Part shown: positions 58,175 to 64,000 of the stretch, piece by piece
How the letters are laid out: each line of letters starts with the position of its first letter
Numbering within the stretch: the stretch's first letter is position 1
NCBI RefSeq assembly: GCF_017573545.1
Contig: NZ_JAGEOK010000023.1
Span: 1-64,000, forward strand
From: Actinomadura nitritigenes
Lineage (GTDB): Bacteria; Actinomycetota; Actinomycetes; Streptosporangiales; Streptosporangiaceae
DNA length: 64,000 nucleotides
Direction: 5' to 3'
The notes under the pieces: model-generated
Databases searched by the model: none
Told to the model about the DNA's origin: nothing
The model's input: only the letters and a program-made list of their open reading frames with translations
Program-made: the position numbers and the translations under genes

Positions 58175-59161
58175 TCAGGCGGGTTCGGTGTCGGTGAGCT
58201 CGGTGGGTTCGGCGATGACGTCGACCATGGCGCCGTTGCGCACGACGGTGATCGGCAGGGGCCGGCCGATGGCGTCGGCGAACATCAGCCGCTGCAGGGA
58301 CTGGGCGTGCGACACCGGCTGCCCGCCGGCGGTGAGGACCAGGTCGCCGCGGCGCAGCCCGGCGCGGTCGGCGGGGCTGGCGGGGACGACCTCGGCGACG
58401 CGCAGCGCCCCGTCCTGCCCGGTGCGGGCGCGCAGCGCCGCGGGGACCGGGACGGGTGCGGCGACCAGGCCGAGGTAGGCGCGGCGGACGCGGCCGTCGC
58501 GCATCAGCGCGGCGATGATGCGGCGGGTGGTGGTGTTGATCGGGACGGCGAGGCCGAGCCCGGCGCCGGCGACGGCGGTGTTGATCCCGACGACGCGGCC
58601 GCGGGAGTCGGCGAGGGCGCCGCCGGAGTTGCCGGGGTTGAGGGCGGCGTCGGTCTGGATGACGTCCTCGATGACGCGGGCGGTGCCGCCGCTGCGGGCG
58701 GGCAGGGACCGGCCGAGCGCGGACACCACGCCGGCGGTGACGGAGCCGGCCAGGCCGAGGGGGTTGCCGACGGCGACGACGAGCTGCCCGACGACGAGGC
58801 GGTCGCTGTCGCCGAGGGTCGCAGGGCCGGGGACGTCGCCGTCGGCGCGGACGACGGCGAGGTCGGACAGCGGGTCGGTGCCGACGACGGTGAAGTCGGC
58901 GGTGGAGCCGTCGGCGAAGGCGGCCTGCCCGCCGGCGGCGGTGCCGACGACGTGGGCGTTGGTGAGCAGGAACCCGTCGCCGGTGAACACGACGGCGGAT
59001 CCGGCTCCCTCGCCGCGGCGGTGGCGGACGCGCAGCGCGGCGACGCGGGGGGTGAGTTCGCGGGCGACGGCGGACACGGCGGCGGAGTAGGCGTCCAGGG
59101 CGTCCGCGGCGGGCCCGTCGTCATCGGGCGGGCGGGCGCTCTGGCGGGGTTCGGGGGACAT
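58175..59161 (-). CDS. HtrA/DegP-like S1C serine protease with PDZ domain
   Basis: 328 residues. Catalytic triad H70 (LTNAHVV), D100 (LSDLAVV) and S179 (NPGNSGGAL) are intact; a PDZ domain occupies about 235-315 (VPASPADRAGLRRGDLVLTA). There is no signal peptide and no membrane segment, unlike most actinomycete HtrA proteins, so a cytosolic or non-classically exported protease is implied. GGAGG before the ATG lies in one arm of a 12-bp inverted repeat. Convergent to the GlxA gene. Confidence 0.88.
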   Translation of the reverse strand: MSPEPRQSARPPDDDGPAADALDAYSAAVSAVARELTPRVAALRVRHRRGEGAGSAVVFTGDGFLLTNAHVVGTAAGGQAAFADGSTADFTVVGTDPLSDLAVVRADGDVPGPATLGDSDRLVVGQLVVAVGNPLGLAGSVTAGVVSALGRSLPARSGGTARVIEDVIQTDAALNPGNSGGALADSRGRVVGINTAVAGAGLGLAVPINTTTRRIIAALMRDGRVRRAYLGLVAAPVPVPAALRARTGQDGALRVAEVVPASPADRAGLRRGDLVLTAGGQPVSHAQSLQRLMFADAIGRPLPITVVRNGAMVDVIAEPTELTDTEPA

Positions 59162-59166
59162 CGCGG

Positions 59167-59210
59167 CACCTCCAGATGATTACAACATTACCGCGCAACA
59201 TCTGGAGGTG
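59167..59210. promoter_or_regulatory. 12-bp inverted repeat overlapping the protease ribosome site
   Basis: CACCTCCAGATG (59167-59178) and CATCTGGAGGTG (59199-59210) are perfect inverted repeats with a 20-bp AT-richer spacer. The 59167-59178 arm carries the ribosome-binding GGAGG of the protease on the minus strand. If transcribed it would form a hairpin over the ribosome site; otherwise it is a spaced operator around the promoter. Confidence 0.7.
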
Positions 59211-59241
59211 GCGGAGTGTTCCCCCGGGACGGCGGGGCCGG

Positions 59242-59772
59242 TCAGGGCTCGTCGGTGCCGCGGACCTCGGGGCGCAGGACGCTGTAGAGCACCTCGTCGC
59301 GGTACCGGCCGTCGCGGAAGCTGTACCCGCGCATGACGCCCTCGCGGGTGAAACCGGCCTTCTCCAGGGCGCGCTGCTCGGCGATGTTGTCGACCTCGGT
59401 CTCGGCCTGCACGCGGTGCGCGGTGGTGTGCGCGAACAGGTACGACACCAGCAGCCGCTGCGCGCGGGACCCGGCGCCGCGCCCCCGCGCCGCGGGCAGC
59501 AGGGAGATCCCGATGCTCCAGCACCACAGCGACCCGGCGGTGGGGACGCGGCGGTAGGACACGACCCCGAGGATCTCCTCGGCGCGCGCGACGGCGAGGT
59601 TGCCGATCTCCTCCCCCAGGAACCCGTCCTGCTCGTACCGGCGCCGGAACCGGTGCGGATCGCTCCACCCCGCCCACAGGAACGGCCCGGCGAGCTCGGG
59701 GTCGGTGCGCAGCCGCTCGATCACCGGCAGGTCCGCCTCGGCGACCGGCCGCAACTCCACATGATCGTTCAT
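59242..59772 (-). CDS. GNAT-family N-acetyltransferase
   Basis: 176 residues from the ATG at 59772. HVELRPVAEADLPVIERLRT opens the fold; the acetyl-CoA motif is ISLLPAARGRGAGSRAQRLL; TTAHRVQAETEVDNIAEQRA and LEKAGFTREGVMRGYSFRDG are RimJ-like motif B parts. It acetylates an amine of unknown identity. Lies alone between the HtrA-like gene and the XRE regulator gene, in the same direction as the latter but 104 bp downstream, with no coupling visible. Confidence 0.88.
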   Translation of the reverse strand: MNDHVELRPVAEADLPVIERLRTDPELAGPFLWAGWSDPHRFRRRYEQDGFLGEEIGNLAVARAEEILGVVSYRRVPTAGSLWCWSIGISLLPAARGRGAGSRAQRLLVSYLFAHTTAHRVQAETEVDNIAEQRALEKAGFTREGVMRGYSFRDGRYRDEVLYSVLRPEVRGTDEP

Positions 59773-59876
59773 GACCGTCACCGTAGGGCGCCCGCTCCCG
59801 CCGCGCGACCCAGCCCGCCCGCCCCCTGACCGAACCCGCGGCGCGGCCGTCGATGATCAATACGGCGCCGAGGACG

Positions 59877-60764
59877 TCAGGGTGTCGTCGGGTGCGGGTC
59901 GTCCGTCCGACCGTCGTCCGCCCGACCGTCGTGCGCGGTGCCGGCGGGCTCGGCGCAGGAGAGCGCGGCGAGCAGCCGCAGTTTCTCGTCGCTGTCGCTG
60001 CCCTTGTCGGGGTAGTAGACGACGAGGAGGACGTCGTCGACGGGGAGTTTGTCGCGGTGCAGGCGGAGGTCACCGACGACGGGGTGGTGGACGGTGGTGG
60101 TGCCTCCGTCGAGACCGCGGACGTCGTGGCGGGCCCACAGGGTGCGGAACCGCTGGCTGGACAGTGCGAGCTCGCCGACGAGTTCGACGAACCGGGGGTC
60201 GTCGGTGTCGTCCCCGATGGTGGTGCGAAGGGCGGCGACGAAGTCGGCGGTGGATTTGGCCCAGTCCTGGTGGAAGGCCCGCTCCTCGGGATCGAGGAGG
60301 AGCGAACGCAGCCGGTTCTGGCCGGGCCGCAGGCGGGGGGAGAGCGCGACGGCCATCGGGTTGGAGGCCAGGACGTCGAACGCGCGCCCTTCGACGAACG
60401 CGGGGATCTGGAGGTGGGCGAGCAGCTCGTGCACCCGCGCCGGCACGTGCTCGGGCCGCTTGCGGCGCGGCGCTCTCGGGCGTGCCGCCGTGAGGCCGAG
60501 CAGATACGTCCGCTCGACGTCGTCGAGCTGCAGGACCCGCGCGAGTGATTCCAGGACCTGCGGCGAGGGGTTCTTGTCACGGCCCCGTTCCAGGCGCAGG
60601 TAGTAGTCGGGGCTGATCCCGGCGAGCAGGGCGACCTCCTCACGGCGCAGGCCGGGCACGCGGCGGTGGCCCCCGGACGGGATGCCCGCCTGCGCAGGAG
60701 AGACCAGCTCGCGCCGGGCGCGCAGGTAGGCGCCGAGCCGGTTGCCGGATTCCTCGTCCTTCAT
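59877..60764 (-). CDS. XRE regulator with MmyB-like domain
   Basis: 295 residues: HTH RVPGLRREEVALLAGISPDY then YLRLERGRDKNPSPQVL, followed by an MmyB-type ligand domain (about 110-275; PAFVEGRAFDVLASNPMAVA, VHHPVVGDLRLHRDKLPV). It is a paralogue of the protein at 11245-12102. It faces an SDR across 184 bp, and shares with the first pair a nonamer ATGCGGTGC upstream of its start. A repressor of the divergent SDR is likely. Confidence 0.88.
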   Translation of the reverse strand: MKDEESGNRLGAYLRARRELVSPAQAGIPSGGHRRVPGLRREEVALLAGISPDYYLRLERGRDKNPSPQVLESLARVLQLDDVERTYLLGLTAARPRAPRRKRPEHVPARVHELLAHLQIPAFVEGRAFDVLASNPMAVALSPRLRPGQNRLRSLLLDPEERAFHQDWAKSTADFVAALRTTIGDDTDDPRFVELVGELALSSQRFRTLWARHDVRGLDGGTTTVHHPVVGDLRLHRDKLPVDDVLLVVYYPDKGSDSDEKLRLLAALSCAEPAGTAHDGRADDGRTDDPHPTTP

Positions 60765-60769
60765 GCCTT

Positions 60770-60784
60770 CACCGTATGCGGTGC
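60770..60784. promoter_or_regulatory. CACCG-TATG-CGGTG palindrome upstream of XRE gene
   Basis: A perfect 5-4-5 palindrome (60770-60783) six bases upstream of the XRE start, with ATGCGGTGC at 60776-60784. The same nonamer is part of the palindrome at the first XRE/oxidoreductase pair (12153-12161). Confidence 0.6.
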
Positions 60785-60948
60785 GCGTGTTTCGGAGGGG
60801 GCCCTGGCGGGACCAGGGAAGACGGGGGCCCTCACACACTCGGAGGATCCCGTCGAGACTGCGGTCACAGCGCTGCTGAGAAGGACAGAGGACATCGCTG
60901 TCCGCGCCGATGGCCTGACCGCCGTCGGCGGACCGAAGGGAAGAACTC

Positions 60949-61710
60949 GTGGACATCTCCAACCGCACCGTCCTCATCGTCGGCGGAACCTCGGGCATCG
61001 GACGGGAGCTGGCCCGCCGGTTCGCCGCGGCGGGCAGCACCGTCGCCGTCGGCGGCCGGAGCCCGGAGGCGCTCTCGGAACTCGCCGAGGAAGGCTTCGG
61101 CGCGTTCACCGTCGACGTCACCGACGGTTCCTCCGTCACGTCCGCCCGTGACGCCGTGCTCGCCCGGTACCCGGACCTGGACACCGTGGTGATCATGTCG
61201 GGCGTCATGCTCCTGGAGGACCTGCGCGATCCCGCGCACTTCGAGGCGGCGGAGACGACGATCGACACCAACCTGGTCGGCACCGTCCGGGTCATCGACG
61301 CCTTCACCCCCCACCTGGTCGGGCGGGGCGCCGGCACCTTCGTCACCGTCACCTCGGGCATCGCCTTCCTGCCGTTCCCGCCCATGCCCAGCTACGCCGC
61401 CTCGAAGGCCGCGGTGCACGCCTACTCCGAGGCACTGCGCGCGCAGCTCGACGGCACCGGTGTCGGCGTCGTCGAACTCGTCCCCCCGGCCGTCGCCACA
61501 GCGGGCCAGGAGAAGGTGAACCCGCACGCGCTGCCGCTCGACGACTTCGCCGCCGAGGTCATGCAACTGCTCTCGGCGGATCCCACCCCTCACGAGATCC
61601 TGGTGAAGGGCGTCCTCATGCACCGCTGGGCCGAGCGCGACGGCACCTACGACGAGCTCGTCGCACAGCGCTCCCAGGCCCTGAGCATGCTCCCCGGCCG
61701 CCAACGCTGA
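60949..61710 (+). CDS. Short-chain dehydrogenase/reductase (DltE-like)
   Basis: 253 residues. Rossmann motif IVGGTSGIGRELARRF, VVIMSGVMLLEDL (in place of NNAG), catalytic Ser in TVTSGIAFLP and Y-x-x-x-K in SYAASKAAVHAYSEALR. It belongs to the DltE-like group of oxidoreductases with an N-terminal SDR and a C-terminal extension (HRWAERDGTYDELVAQRSQ). GTG start with AAGGGAAG seven bases upstream. Divergent from the XRE/MmyB regulator, its probable controller. Confidence 0.9.
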   Translation: MDISNRTVLIVGGTSGIGRELARRFAAAGSTVAVGGRSPEALSELAEEGFGAFTVDVTDGSSVTSARDAVLARYPDLDTVVIMSGVMLLEDLRDPAHFEAAETTIDTNLVGTVRVIDAFTPHLVGRGAGTFVTVTSGIAFLPFPPMPSYAASKAAVHAYSEALRAQLDGTGVGVVELVPPAVATAGQEKVNPHALPLDDFAAEVMQLLSADPTPHEILVKGVLMHRWAERDGTYDELVAQRSQALSMLPGRQR

Positions 61711-61773
61711 CCCGGGCCAGCGCGCCCGCTCGACCATCACCGGGACGGCTCCCGGGAGGACGCCGGGCGGGTG

Positions 61774-62634
61774 TCAGCGCAGGGTCGACAGGCCGCCGTC
61801 GACGTGCACGACCTGCCCGGTGACGTAGGCGGCGCGGTGCGACAGCAGGAACACCACGACGTCGGCGACCTCCCACGCCGTGCCCTGGCGGTGCATCGGG
61901 ATCAGCGCGGCGACGCGGTCGCGGCCGGCGTTGCCGCCGGAGGCGTCGCGTCCCATGACGGTGTCGATGAGGCCGGGCGCGACCACGTTGGCGCGTACCC
62001 CACGCCCGGCGCCCTCGGCGGCGATGTGCCGGACCAGCCCGGTCAGCCCGGCCTTGGACGCGTCGTAGGACGGGGAGCGCGACCCGGGCTTGGTGCCGGC
62101 CAGCGACCCGATGAACACCATCGCGGCGCCGGCGTCCAGGGCGGGCAGCGCCGCCTTGCCGACCAGGAACGGGGCGCGCAGGTTCACCTGCATGACGCGG
62201 TCCCAGTCGGCCAGGCCGGTGCCGGCCATCCCGTAGCCGATGCCGATCCCGGGGTTGAACACCACCCCGTCCAGGCCGCCGAGCTTCTCCGCCGCCCGCA
62301 TGACGACACGGTCGCAGGACTCGGGGTCGGTGACGTCGGCGATCACCACGTGCGCGCGGCCGCCCTCGGCGGCGATCATCTCGGCGGTCGCGCCGGCGGC
62401 GTGCTCGTCGACGTCGGCGCAGGCGACCTGCGCGCCCTCGCGGGCGGCGGTGACGGCGATGGCGCGGCCGTTGCCGACGGGCGCGTCCGGGTCGTCGCTG
62501 GGCCGGGTCCCGGCGCCGATGACCAGGATGCGGCGCCCGGGCAGCAGCGGGCCGCCGGGGACCGCGGGCGGGGCGGAGGGATACGCGGAGCGCGCGGGGG
62601 GACGCGCGGGGGGACGCGCGGAGGGGTCGGGCAT
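61774..62634 (-). CDS. Short-chain dehydrogenase/reductase
   Basis: 286 residues from the ATG at 62634. The first 35 residues are a Pro/Ala/Arg repeat (RPPARPPARSAYPSAPP) encoded by 12-bp tandem DNA repeats, then a classical SDR: GAGTRPSDDPDAPVGNGRAI (an unusual insert replacing TGxxxGIG), VVFNPGIGIG in place of NNAG, catalytic Ser IGSLAGTK and SYDASKAGLTG. The insert loop after the first glycine may change cofactor choice. Convergent to the DltE-like SDR with 63 bp between stops. Confidence 0.82.
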   Translation of the reverse strand: MPDPSARPPARPPARSAYPSAPPAVPGGPLLPGRRILVIGAGTRPSDDPDAPVGNGRAIAVTAAREGAQVACADVDEHAAGATAEMIAAEGGRAHVVIADVTDPESCDRVVMRAAEKLGGLDGVVFNPGIGIGYGMAGTGLADWDRVMQVNLRAPFLVGKAALPALDAGAAMVFIGSLAGTKPGSRSPSYDASKAGLTGLVRHIAAEGAGRGVRANVVAPGLIDTVMGRDASGGNAGRDRVAALIPMHRQGTAWEVADVVVFLLSHRAAYVTGQVVHVDGGLSTLR

Positions 62635-62742
62635 GCCCGGCACCGTAGCCGACCCGCCCGTCCCCCGCCCAGCCCCCGCCGCACCCCCCTGCGCACGCGC
62701 TCGGGCGCGCCGGAAGGCCCCGGGTGGTTAGGGTCGGGGGCC

Positions 62743-63495
62743 ATGGACGTGATCGGGGAAGGCCGGGCCGAGGCGGTCGTCGTGGAGCGCGCCGCGGGCG
62801 TCGGCGGGGAACTGGTGCTGCGCCGGGCGGGCGCCGACTACGAGATCATCAGCAACGGGATGTTCCTCATGGACACCCGCAACGGCGAGTCCGAGCGGCT
62901 GCTGGTCCGCGCCGCCGTCGACGCCGCCCTCGACCGGGACGGGGCCGGGGGCGGCGGGCCGGGCGTGACGCCTGGCGGGGAGCCGGTGCGGGTGCTGATC
63001 GGCGGGCTCGGCGTCGGGTTCTCCCTGGCCGAGGCGCTGGCGCATCCGGCCGTCGGGCACGTCACGGTGGTGGAGCGGGAACCGGCGGTGGTCGGCTGGC
63101 ACGACGGGCCGCTGCGGCCGTGGTCGCGCGGCGGGCTCGACGACCCCCGCGTCGCCCTCGTGCGCGCCGACCTCCTCGACGTCGTCGCCGCCGGCCCCGC
63201 GGACCGGGCGCACGGGGCCGACAGGGTGGCGTTCGACGCGGTCTGCCTGGACATCGACAACGGCCCCGACTGGACGGTCACGCCCGGCAACGCCCGCCTG
63301 TACGGCCCGGACGGCCTGGACCTGCTCGCCGCGCGGCTGAGCCCGCGCGGGGTGCTGGCGGTGTGGAGCGCGGGCGCCGCGCCGGGCTTCCAGGACCTGC
63401 TCGCGACCCGGTTCGCCGAGGTGGAGGCGCTGCCGGTGCCGGTCCCGCGCGGCGAGCCGGACATGGTGTACCTGGCCCGCCGCCCGCACCCGTAG
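62743..63495 (+). CDS. Spermidine synthase-like methyltransferase-fold protein
   Basis: 250 residues: VLIGGLGVGFSLAEALAHPA is the SAM/decarboxy-SAM-binding loop, VTVVEREPAVVGWHDG the acidic motif II, and AVCLDIDNGPDWTVTPGNAR is the catalytic Asp region in the polyamine-synthase family. The DxGD... gate-keeper pair of true spermidine synthase is not clear, so a function outside polyamine synthesis is possible. TAGGGT (62729-62734) lies eight bases before the ATG, suggesting a leaderless mRNA. Confidence 0.8.
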   Translation: MDVIGEGRAEAVVVERAAGVGGELVLRRAGADYEIISNGMFLMDTRNGESERLLVRAAVDAALDRDGAGGGGPGVTPGGEPVRVLIGGLGVGFSLAEALAHPAVGHVTVVEREPAVVGWHDGPLRPWSRGGLDDPRVALVRADLLDVVAAGPADRAHGADRVAFDAVCLDIDNGPDWTVTPGNARLYGPDGLDLLAARLSPRGVLAVWSAGAAPGFQDLLATRFAEVEALPVPVPRGEPDMVYLARRPHP

Positions 63496-63598
63496 ACGGC
63501 GGACAAGACCGGGGTGGCCGTTTCTGTCGACCGCGCGCTCGGTTCCGGATGACCAGTTCGCTAGGTTTCGGCTGACAACACCTTTAATGGGAGGTTCA

Positions 63599-64000
63599 GT
63601 GGCCACTGCTCACGCCGCCCGGCGGGGTCCCGCCGTCCTCGGCGACCTGCTGCCCGGTTCCCTGGCCCGCGACGCCGCGCTCGTCGCGGGCGCGGCCGCG
63701 TTCGTCGGCGTCGCCGCCCAGATCGCGGTGCCGCTGCCCGGCACCCCCGTACCGGTGACCGGGCAGACCTTCGCGGTGCTGCTGGCCGGCGCCGCGCTCG
63801 GCTTCGGCCGCGCCGGACTCGGCATGATCGTCTACCTGCTGGCCGGGATGGCGGGCGTCCCCTGGTTCACCGACGGCGCCTCCGGCGCCGGGTTCCCGAC
63901 CTTCGGCTACGTCCTCGGCTTCGTCGTCGCCGCCGCCGTGGTGGGCCGCCTCGCCGAACGCGGCGGCGACCGCACCCCGCTGCGGACCGTCGCGACGATG
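63599..64000 (+). CDS. bioY: Biotin transporter BioY (partial at window end)
   Basis: 134 codons from the GTG at 63599 (GGGAGG at 63589-63594). The BioY signature is visible: VGVAAQIAVPLPGTPVPVTG, LLAGAALGFGRAGLGMIVYL, GMAGVPWF and PTFGYVLGFVVAAAVVGRLA. It is the biotin-binding S-component of an ECF transporter, working alone or with BioM/BioN. The region just upstream has no clear BirA-type operator. The 3' end lies outside the window. Confidence 0.9.
   Translation, partial: MATAHAARRGPAVLGDLLPGSLARDAALVAGAAAFVGVAAQIAVPLPGTPVPVTGQTFAVLLAGAALGFGRAGLGMIVYLLAGMAGVPWFTDGASGAGFPTFGYVLGFVVAAAVVGRLAERGGDRTPLRTVATM

Noticed and set aside
63560..63600. BirA operator before bioY
   Set aside because: No TTGTAAACC-N15-GGTTTACAA type repeat is visible.
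1..64000. CRISPR array
   Set aside because: The repeats found are short tandem arrays without unique spacers; no cas genes are present.
1..64000. tRNA or rRNA genes
   Set aside because: No cloverleaf-like or rRNA-like conserved sequence was recognised in any intergenic region.

Overview
The window is very GC-rich double-stranded bacterial DNA (roughly 73-75% G+C, nearly all codons ending in G or C), with GTG starts, leaderless TANNNT-type promoters, WYL, XRE/MmyB and GlxA regulators, DUF3040, DUF3618 and Holin-X proteins. This points to a chromosome of a filamentous actinomycete; Streptosporangiales (Actinomadura-like) is a guess. I see no rRNA, tRNA, CRISPR array, intact insertion sequence or replication origin. 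The content reads as accessory chromosome-arm territory: many small modules of one regulator divergent from one or two enzymes or transporters, plus several decayed genes.

Layout. 1-7.6 kb: the start of a secreted protein, a 1.2-kb gene-poor stretch, a methyltransferase/HxlR divergent pair with two operator copies, then a decaying block (SMP-30-like secreted protein, frameshifted NmrA-type reductase, EamA exporter, MarR remnant), and a TioE-type MerR regulator divergent from an erythromycin-esterase homologue. 7.7-16.8 kb: regulator/redox modules (MarR; XRE-cupin with a thioredoxin-reductase-like flavoprotein; TetR with an AhpD-like protein; XRE with an aldo/keto reductase and an ABM monooxygenase), then TetR divergent from a virginiamycin B lyase and an MFS exporter, a plausible streptogramin-resistance cassette. 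16.8-19.4 kb: an RNA ligase overlapping an HD-Pnk end-healing enzyme, followed by an S51 peptidase, a predicted RNA repair module. 19.4-31 kb: secreted sialidase-like protein, SDR, a Holin-X/DUF3618/YihY envelope operon with a SigB-like promoter, GNAT, WYL/hydrolase pair, PAP2, secreted esterase, GH3 hexosaminidase.

31-43.4 kb: a MacB-type ABC exporter operon ending in its own TetR with a matched double operator, AI-2E permease, hydrolase, SnoaL, thioesterase, an ARPP-1-like/vWA pair (a candidate unexplored system), TetR divergent from a DrrAB-type ABC exporter, and EamA. 43.4-53.6 kb: a 989-residue protein with a proline-rich linker and a degenerate EccA-like AAA domain, an HTH-WYL-DinB fusion, a scar that truncated a CGNR regulator and a divergent MFS gene, an RsbW-like ATPase, a 44-codon ORF ending on a strong terminator, DUF3040, a GHL10 lipoprotein, and a radical SAM protein of the Rv2578c type behind LexA-like boxes. 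53.6-64 kb: ArsR/MFS, quinone reductase/GlxA, a cytosolic HtrA-like protease, GNAT, XRE/SDR, a second SDR, a spermidine-synthase-like protein and the start of bioY.

The recurrent theme is local control: most regulators face their target across a short intergenic region with a visible palindrome or repeat. The most interesting items are the RNA ligase/HD-Pnk operon, the ARPP-1-like/vWA pair, the degenerate AAA protein beside the WYL-DinB fusion, and the small ORF at 49.5 kb. All functions are inferred from motifs read by eye; no database search was run.
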